Assembly: GCA_003602635.1 (NCBI GenBank)
Contig: QQSJ01000111.1
Coordinates: 1 to 34,250, forward strand
DNA length: 34,250 bases
Direction: 5' to 3'
From: Candidatus Poseidoniales archaeon
GTDB lineage: Archaea > Thermoplasmatota > Poseidoniia > Poseidoniales > Poseidoniaceae
This document shows positions 23,494 through 29,900 of this stretch, piece by piece. How positions within the stretch are numbered: the stretch's first letter is position 1; each line of letters begins with the position of its first letter. The notes below the pieces were generated by a model. It did not search any database. It saw nothing but the letters and a program-made list of their open reading frames with translations, and was not told the DNA's origin. Position numbers and translations under genes: made by a program.

Positions 23494-24120
23494 TTACACC
23501 GTTCGCGCTCGGAGCAAGGAAGCCACCACGTCCATCGTCGTCCCGGGTTCAACAGGGGCAACGGGAAGCGCCGAAGGCACGCCAAGCGAAGGCTTCCTGG
23601 TGGCAAAGGTGCTCAAGAGGTGAACGAACCGATTCAGGGGCAGGCCTTGGTCCCAATCCAAATGAGGTCGTCCCCGTGAAGTCAGCGGCAGCAAAGGCAC
23701 GTGGGCCACCAACCGTTCCATGTGTCCACTGACGTGCGACGTCTCGACACGGAAGATGCGCCAAGAATCGCCACGCGTCCCTTTCAATCGATAGGCGTAG
23801 AGCGGCATCAAGCCCGTTCGTTCTCCGGTCGTCACCAACGCATCATGCTGATCCAACGTTCGTCCTGAGAGGTACAAACGTCGCTCTTTGCTGCATTTGA
23901 CTTCGATGGGGAACGCCGCATCACCTCGAAGGACGAGCAAATCTCCCGTGCCTTCCGTACCGCTTCCTGGCGCTCGAACGACCAAGAAGGGTGCCTCGAT
24001 GATCGAACGCATGCGCACGCGTTCTTCAGGGGTGCACGAACGGGTGACGGCGTCGACACCGTCCGATGAACCGGCCAACACATGGAGGAGTTCACGCTCG
24101 TATGCGCTGCCTGTGCCCAT
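23494..24120 (-). CDS. hjc: Hjc-type Holliday junction resolvase, extended
   Basis: 208 residues; archaeal Hjc is usually about 120-140. The N-terminus has GTGSAYERELL with the conserved Glu10. RAPGSGT (49-55) matches the R-x-x-x-S-G element, Asp60 begins DLLVL, and IEVKCSKE contains Glu73 and Lys75 of the PD-(D/E)XK core. YLSGRTLDQHDAL follows as in Hjc. The enzyme cuts four-way DNA junctions symmetrically to finish recombination. The extra length is an insertion near 18-40 and about 80 C-terminal residues. The start codon lies in CATG with a possible ATG of the opposite strand. ATCAAAAA (minus strand, about 24141-24149), about 25 bases upstream, is a candidate TATA box. Confidence 0.85.
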   Translation of the reverse strand: MGTGSAYERELLHVLAGSSDGVDAVTRSCTPEERVRMRSIIEAPFLVVRAPGSGTEGTGDLLVLRGDAAFPIEVKCSKERRLYLSGRTLDQHDALVTTGERTGLMPLYAYRLKGTRGDSWRIFRVETSHVSGHMERLVAHVPLLPLTSRGRPHLDWDQGLPLNRFVHLLSTFATRKPSLGVPSALPVAPVEPGTTMDVVASLLRARTV

Positions 24121-24148
24121 GGCCGAAGAACGTCGTCAATGGTTTTTG

Positions 24149-24949
24149 ATGATGTCCGAGGATTGCAAGGTCCGTGATGGGCTTCAAATCCCTCTGCCAT
24201 GTCGCCGAAGCGTGGCCCGCATCGGCGTTCGGAGCGCTGATTTCACCTGGGTGCATCAGGTGCTGATCCTTCTTCGAAACCTCGGGCATCGCCCGTGCCA
24301 TCTCGAAGCTGACGAAGACGTGCCCCATGACGTCCATGTGGTGGTGAGCACGGTCGAAGAGTGCAACAGCAGCGAACGTGGCCTTCGTCGAGACCACCTT
24401 GAGGCGGATTTGGCGAAGGCACTGCGGAACGCTGGAAGCACCACGGGGAAGCGACGTGTGGTGATTGGGGTGGACCCAGGACCACGTCCCGGCGTGGTCT
24501 GGTCTGTGGACGGACGTGAGGAAGGCGCCAAACAATTGGATCGACCCGACGACGTGGCACGCGTTGTCCGAGAACTGAGCGAGGCCCACGACGACCGCCC
24601 GTTGTTGGTGCGCGTGGGCGACGGTGACCCGGGCGTGCGCAACCGGATCCTCCGGGACCTCTTTGACACGGGCCATGCGGTCGAACTGGTGGACGAACGG
24701 AGGACCTCGAAAGGACTCGCACGTCATGACCACATTGGCGCTGCCCGTCGCATCCACCGTTTGCGGGGCCGTGCCATGGGTTTGGTTCCTGACGACCCCC
24801 GATGGGACGGCATGGTGCGTGACGTGCAACGCCGGAGCCGCGAATGGACGAGTGGCCGGTTGACCCTCCCGTCTGATCTGGCCTTGGACGTGGCGCGTGG
24901 TGAACTCAGCATGGCTGAAGCGGTGGCCAAAATGGAAGGCCTCAGCTGA
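24149..24949 (+). CDS. RuvC/RNase H-fold protein, predicted nuclease-like
   Basis: About 266 residues from ATG 24149; ATG 24152 or 24119 are alternatives. The last would overlap the hjc start codon and adds AT-rich codons unlike the rest. The N-terminal 95 residues form a small alpha/beta domain I do not recognise (IGVRSADFTWVHQVL). Then VVIGVDPGPRPGVVW matches strand 1 of a RuvC/RNase H fold, with its catalytic-type Asp. A second acidic spot occurs in VRVGDGDPG. ELVDERRTS and HDHIGAARRI follow, similar to the DERLT and late Asp/His elements of the RuvX/YqgF and RuvC groups. These suggest a structure-specific nuclease or resolvase-like protein. The divergent neighbour is Hjc. Activity is inferred from fold motifs only. 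Confidence 0.65.
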   Translation: MMSEDCKVRDGLQIPLPCRRSVARIGVRSADFTWVHQVLILLRNLGHRPCHLEADEDVPHDVHVVVSTVEECNSSERGLRRDHLEADLAKALRNAGSTTGKRRVVIGVDPGPRPGVVWSVDGREEGAKQLDRPDDVARVVRELSEAHDDRPLLVRVGDGDPGVRNRILRDLFDTGHAVELVDERRTSKGLARHDHIGAARRIHRLRGRAMGLVPDDPRWDGMVRDVQRRSREWTSGRLTLPSDLALDVARGELSMAEAVAKMEGLS

Positions 24950-25787
24950 CTTGGATGCTGTACCGTGTCCTACCACGCCAATACACGCTGATGCGACCGC
25001 CGCTGGACACGCAGATGGCCAGGGCTGCGGCTTGGAGCGAGAGGGCCTTGGCGGCCAAATGGCGCCCGCCTTCGCCGGAATGAAGCGGCACGTCTGTCGT
25101 CACCTGGATGTACCGTCCAGCGTCGCTGGCCACCCCGGCACGGTTGAACAGGATCGCTCCGTCCAACCACGCAAACTCAAGGATGGTTTCGTGGGTGTCC
25201 TCACGCAAAATGTCCCTTCGGGCCACGGGATGGCCCTTGAACGGATTGAGGACGAGGGCCTTGGAATGCCGTCGCATGGAAGGAAGGCTTCCGATGCCAA
25301 ACAGGGCTCCGATGGCATGGCCTTCACGGCCGCGATCTGCGATCGCTCGGGCCAATCCGATGGCCGCCGTGAGCACGTCAAGGTCCACGTCGGCCTCTTC
25401 GGCCAAGGTCACCAGATTGTGAGAATCAAGCGAACCGGTGTCGACGTCCAACACGCCTTCGATCGGATCGGCGAGGACCACCAAATACCGCTCCTCGCGG
25501 GAAGCAAGGTGTTCTCCGACGGTTTGGAGCACCAGGTCATGCAAGTGCGTCAAAAGGCCGAGGCGTTGCGAGGTCAAGCGTTGTTCAAGCAAGGTGCACG
25601 GTTGCCCGGAGGCAAGCACGGCTTCCATGACCGTACGCTGGCTCGTCAACACGGAACGCGGCATGGAATCGGGCAGGCGCTCCAAAGCAGCGAGCAACGA
25701 GCGGGAGTTGGTCCCAATGAGCACAGCGCGGTCGTAGGAAACACGGCCGGCGAGGCTGGCTTCAACAAGGTCAGCCAGGACCACCAC
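24942..25787 (-). CDS. dacZ: Diadenylate cyclase, DacZ-like (c-di-AMP synthase)
   Basis: 281 residues. The C-terminal 80 form the DAC domain: WLDGAILFNRAGV carries the DGA motif (209-211), and GEGGRHLAAKALS (238-250) is the counterpart of the GxRHR motif, here RHL as in variable archaeal forms. IQVTTDVP and CVSSGGRISVYWRG complete the strands. The N-terminal 150 residues resemble the pyruvate-kinase-C-like domain of archaeal DacZ. The enzyme makes cyclic di-AMP from two ATP; in haloarchaea this signal is tied to osmotic and potassium control. The GTG start at 25787 is preceded by GAGGTG, overlapping the stop of the upstream macro-domain gene, so both are co-translated. The last eight bases overlap the convergent RuvC-fold gene. 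Confidence 0.82.
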   Translation of the reverse strand: MVVLADLVEASLAGRVSYDRAVLIGTNSRSLLAALERLPDSMPRSVLTSQRTVMEAVLASGQPCTLLEQRLTSQRLGLLTHLHDLVLQTVGEHLASREERYLVVLADPIEGVLDVDTGSLDSHNLVTLAEEADVDLDVLTAAIGLARAIADRGREGHAIGALFGIGSLPSMRRHSKALVLNPFKGHPVARRDILREDTHETILEFAWLDGAILFNRAGVASDAGRYIQVTTDVPLHSGEGGRHLAAKALSLQAAALAICVSSGGRISVYWRGRTRYSIQVS

Positions 25788-25796
25788 GAGCGCACC

Positions 25797-26423
25797 TCAA
25801 GCCGTGGTCGTGTCCATGCCGGGGAACTGATCCTCGTTTTCGCGGTACACGGTCCGCATGTTCATGATGAAATTACGGTCCTTGACCACGAGAATGTACT
25901 CGTTGAATCCGGGGTCCTCAACGCCGTCCAACTTCGAGAGGATGATGTCAAGGGTCAGCTTGGCGCCTTCACGGTGCGGGTAAGCGAACACACCCATGGA
26001 GATGGGAGGTGCCACGATGCGGCGAACCTCGCCAAGGGTCTCCACACGCTCGAAGATGTTCGCATAGGTCTCAGGGAGCAACTCGCGGCGACGTTCGTCC
26101 TGGTTGGGTCGGCGGCAGTCAGGGCCGACCGCGTGAATCACGTGCGTGTAGCGGTCGCTGAGGGCGAACGGACTGGTCACCACGTTCGTGGTCACTGCGC
26201 AAGGTGGAGCGTTGATCTTCCGTTGGTCGAGGCAAATTTGGCGGGTGGCTTGGGTCATCTCTTCGCCGGCTTCGGCGTGGATGCGTGCATCCATGCCTTC
26301 GCGACCAGAGAGTCGATTGTTGGCAGGGGTGATGAGGACATCACCGTCGTGATGCCACGGTTCGCCACCGACCACGCGGAGGACGCCGTGACGACAAGTT
26401 CGTGCCATGTACAGTTCGGCCAT
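25797..26423 (-). CDS. Macro-domain protein (ADP-ribose-binding or deacylase type)
   Basis: 208 residues from the ATG at 26423. The macro fold is clear: GDVLITPANNRLSGREGMDA (N-A-N-N with the Gly-rich loop), ARIHAEAGEEM, then YTHVIHAVGPD and the late loop ISMGVFAYPHREGA that wraps the distal ribose. Such proteins bind ADP-ribose or related nucleotides and may remove ADP-ribose from proteins or deacetylate O-acetyl-ADP-ribose. The C-terminal strands include YILVVKDRNFIMN. A TATA-like box 26 bases upstream supports this start as leaderless. It is followed by dacZ with a nine-base gap, an operon of nucleotide-signal proteins. Substrate is unknown. Confidence 0.87.
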   Translation of the reverse strand: MAELYMARTCRHGVLRVVGGEPWHHDGDVLITPANNRLSGREGMDARIHAEAGEEMTQATRQICLDQRKINAPPCAVTTNVVTSPFALSDRYTHVIHAVGPDCRRPNQDERRRELLPETYANIFERVETLGEVRRIVAPPISMGVFAYPHREGAKLTLDIILSKLDGVEDPGFNEYILVVKDRNFIMNMRTVYRENEDQFPGMDTTTA

Positions 26424-26444
26424 GAACGGCCGAAAGGGCACGAG

Positions 26445-26453
26445 TACATATGA
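26445..26453 (-). promoter_or_regulatory. TATA-like box for the macro-dacZ operon
   Basis: The minus strand reads TCATATGTA, centred 26 bases before the ATG at 26423. This is the expected archaeal spacing for a transcript starting at the start codon. Confidence 0.5.
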
Positions 26454-26469
26454 GGTATGGAAATGAGGC

Positions 26470-26497
26470 CCTTCCTCGCGCCGCAGCGCAAGGAGGG
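26470..26497. other. Imperfect hairpin between MC1 and the macro-domain gene
   Basis: A GCGC/GCGC stem with loop CGCA is extended by seven more pairs (one of them G-T) after a single C-A mismatch. A second short hairpin, ACCCA-AAA-TGGGT, is at 26504-26516. Both lie after the MC1 stop on its strand and could help end or stabilise that transcript, but only a short T run follows, so terminator function is uncertain. Confidence 0.3.
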
Positions 26498-26543
26498 CGG
26501 TCGACCCAAAATGGGTTATGGCGTAGAAACGCGGGCGAGAACC

Positions 26544-26810
26544 TCAGTCGAGGTGCTCGATGCCCTGCTTCTTGACGTTCGCCTTCTTGATCTTGTCAGG
26601 CAGCCAGGCGGGCCCGTTGGCGGGCTTGGCAACCATGGAGATCGAGCCGGTGAAAACGTGGACACGCTTCGTCCCGCGCTCGCGCAGGCGAATGTTCGTG
26701 TGACCGCGCGTCGCGGCCTTAAGGGCCGCACCACGCGGTTGCTTGCTCGCGAACACTTGGCTCGTATCCTTTCCGTTTTCCATCAGCACAAAGTACTTCT
26801 TTTCTCCCAT
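26544..26810 (-). CDS. Archaeal chromatin protein MC1
   Basis: 88 residues from the ATG at 26810, close to the 93 of the Methanosarcina protein. The match is along the whole length: KKYFVLMENGKD at the start, then SKQPRGAALKAATRG, NIRLRERGTKRVHVFTGS, and the end NGPAWLPDKIKKANVKKQ. MC1 is a monomeric protein that binds and sharply bends DNA and compacts the archaeal chromosome. The protein is rich in Lys and Arg and should be abundant. The start is settled by GGAGG eight bases upstream; a longer reading to 26840 would begin upstream of this site. A TATA box and a strong ribosome site, rare in this window, suggest high expression. Confidence 0.95.
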   Translation of the reverse strand: MGEKKYFVLMENGKDTSQVFASKQPRGAALKAATRGHTNIRLRERGTKRVHVFTGSISMVAKPANGPAWLPDKIKKANVKKQGIEHLD

Positions 26811-26818
26811 GAGGTATT

Positions 26819-26823
26819 CCTCC
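26819..26823 (-). promoter_or_regulatory. Ribosome binding site of MC1
   Basis: GGAGG on the minus strand, eight bases before the ATG at 26810. It is among the clearest Shine-Dalgarno sites in the window and decides the start. Confidence 0.7.
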
Positions 26824-26846
26824 ATTTGTCTGTTTGTCAAGACGAC

Positions 26847-26852
26847 TTATAA
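26847..26852 (-). promoter_or_regulatory. TATA box of MC1
   Basis: TTATAA, within GGTTATAAGTC on the minus strand, is about 40 bases before the ATG. Transcription would then start near 26824, leaving a short leader that just contains the GGAGG site. Confidence 0.6.
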
Positions 26853-26936
26853 CCATTTCTCCAAATGAATGGCCTACTGCGCCGCATAAGGGACGCAGTA
26901 CTGCTTTCCGAGGCCAATCAGGGCACTGCGCGGCCA

Positions 26937-29900
26937 TCATTGATTCAGCGGAGTTTGCTCCTCCACAAAGGCATCCCAAGCTGCATCCGACCATCCCTCT
27001 GGGCATGGACCGTTGAGCCAATCGCTGTACTGCTCCGCGGACCAGCCCTCAGGACGTTTGAGGGCGGTCGCCTCCGACGAAGGTGCATGATCCCAAAGCG
27101 CGTCCTGGTCCGCTTCACCGACGCCGACGACGCCCTCTTCTTCGAAGGAAGCCTGCTTCGAACGCGTGAGCAAGACCGTCACGAGCGTCACGAGGAGCAA
27201 CAAGGGCAGGACGAGGTAGAACAACGGCATGGCCTCAGATTCGGCTTCGGAAGCACCGCCCTCGTCATCGGGTTCGGTGGAACGGTTGGCGGCTGCGAGC
27301 ACCACAGGCACCTCGACAACGTCGAACTCGTCGTCCACGTCCACGCATCGGAGGGTTTGGATCAGCGTACCGTTGACGGTCCCAAGCGACAACCAGGTGG
27401 CGCTCAAGTCTGCATCTTCTTCCGAGAAGGCGACCACGCGGGCCGTGCCCTCATGCACGATGGCGCCTTCTTCGTCAGCCACCGTCAGGGCACATTCAAC
27501 CCCCAGCACACCATCAAGGTCGGTCAAATCGGCCGTCAAGGTGACCGGGTCCCCCGCAACGCCGGTGCTGTTGACCGTCACAAGACCGATCTCGGGCGGC
27601 GCATGCCGAAGGATGAGGTTCAGCACAGACCGGCTGCTCGCTCCATCGATGTCGGTGGCGCGCAAGCCGACGCTGGCCTCGCCGTTGACGAAGGCGCGGT
27701 CGGGCCGCAACCGGAACCACTGGGCATGTTCGTCGTCAGGCACTTGGGCAGCACAGGACGGTGAAGGAGAAGCCTCGGATTCCCCTGGCGTCCATCGCGG
27801 AGCAGTGGAACGCCAGCCCTCCTGTTCGATGGTGACCACCGTTTCCTGAAGCGGCCGGCTGCTGACCACGCTGGCGCCAAACCAGACTTCCATGCCGAAC
27901 CGGAGTTCATCGGCTTGACCACGTTCGTCGCACAGCACAGCCTGGGCAATGGTCGGCGGCGTCAGCGCCACATCGCGCTGAAGCGAGGCGACAACGGTCG
28001 CACCGTGCGCACCGGCGAGATCCACCTCAAGCACCAGCGCTCCGTCTTCCAAGGGATTGATCGGAGCCTCGACCTCGAGGACGACAAGCGGCGTGCCGGC
28101 GTTGATCTGCAACGGCGTGACACGTGGCGCCTGACCTGGCCAAGACACGATGAGGTCACCGACCGCACCGGTTCCATCGTCGTCGAGGTCGACGTACGTG
28201 ATGTGCAAGCGCTCGGAACCGTCGCCCACCGCGCGGTCGAGCGCCAGACCGTCCTCGTCGAGGAGTGAAAGGGTCACCAAGGGCGCTTGGTCATCAACGG
28301 CATACCTGCGGCGAACACGCTCCTCCTCTGCGGCATGAATCACAAGGTCAAGGTCATCGAGCGGCAAGCCGTTTGGAAGCGTCATGTTCCAGGCCGAACA
28401 GGTGAGGCTCGGATTCAGGTTGATTTCGCCAAGGGCTTCGACGGTCACCGATTCAACCGCTGTCCCGTCCCTGCGTTGAACGCTCAGGGACGGCGCTTCC
28501 CCGACCGGGTCGTGGTCCACGTCAGAAACACATGCACTGACGGTGGAGGTGGCGTCCCTTGGCAGTCCCTTGAACGGCACTCCGGGTGGAAGCGTCACGC
28601 CCGCCCATGGCGAAGCGTCCACGTCGGTCACGTGTGGGCCGTACCACGAACTTGGGGCGTTGAGCACCTCCAAGACCCCGGGTACCTCCAACGTGGCGGT
28701 GGCTTGGCTGACGTCCATCGCGACGGCACGAAGGTCGAGCATCCCGGTCGGGATGACCGCCGCATCGACGGGAAGGAAGAGGCTGCTCCACCACACACGT
28801 CCGTCGGACGTGCCCAGCGGGAGCTCCTCCCAAGCCGATGTGACGTTCGTGGTGTCGTTGCGGACGGACCATTCGAGGCGAACGTCGGTGACGTTGAGGT
28901 CGTCGGTCGCCTCGACCTCACAGATGATGTTGTCACCTCTGTAGGCGGCTTGACCGATGCACCGGGCGTCGAGGACAACAGGAGGAGCGTTGCTCCAAAA
29001 CCTGTGCAGGAGGAGGTTGTCATCGACAGCGACCTCGCCATGTGCGTCGGTGGCAAGGTAACGGATTTGCACGTCGATCCATCCGCTCCGCTCCACCGTG
29101 ACGTTGAGCGGTAGAATGATCCTGGAACCGCTGAGGTTCCCCGCAGGCATCGTGATGTCGGTGCTCGAAAGCAGGGTTGAACCTTGGACGTCCCTGACCT
29201 CAATGCGTCCGTCCGCCATGCTCATGCCGTGGTTTTCCACCACCAGTTCCAGCGTTGCGTTGAGCCCTTGGGTGACGTTGGCCACGTTGCGAACATCGAC
29301 CAAACGCACGTCATGGAATTGATTGGCGTACGGCGCCATCTTTGGATCGCCCACGACGACCCCCATCCAACCGATCTGCTGGTTCGCCATCGCGTGCGCT
29401 TCCGCCATGGAGTATCCCGTCGCGTAGGCATCAAGAAGCACGGAAGGAGAACCAACGGCGGTGAGGTAGGGTTCGTACACGTAGCCCTTGACGCTTGAGA
29501 CGCCGTCTTCGAGGAGGTCAGCGACGAGCGATTGGCCGTAATCGGTCCCCCATGAGAAGGATCGTCCACCGGTGGACACCGCGGTTTCAGCAATGCTTCC
29601 GTTGACCCAATCGAAGGACGGACGGACGGCGCGCAACAGCACGTCGTCGAGGTGCAAGGCCCCGTCCACCGACGTCGGGACGACGTCGAAGTTCACGGTC
29701 ACCCTCAACTGCGTTGCCGCGGGATCCGGCCTGAACCGGGTCACGTCCGTCCCCCATGACGTGGTGGTCGTCCGGGAAGACGAGGTGTTCGTGGAAAGGA
29801 CCTGGCCTTGAGCATCAAGTCCCTCGACGGTGACGTCGTAGGAACCGTGCGCCGTGCCTGAACGGCGGCCGTGAGCCAAGGCCATCCAAGCATGCTCTTC

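Noticed and set aside
24897-26453. Plus-strand 518-residue frame opposite dacZ and the macro-domain gene
   Set aside because: It runs across two well-supported genes on the other strand and shows no domain or signal.
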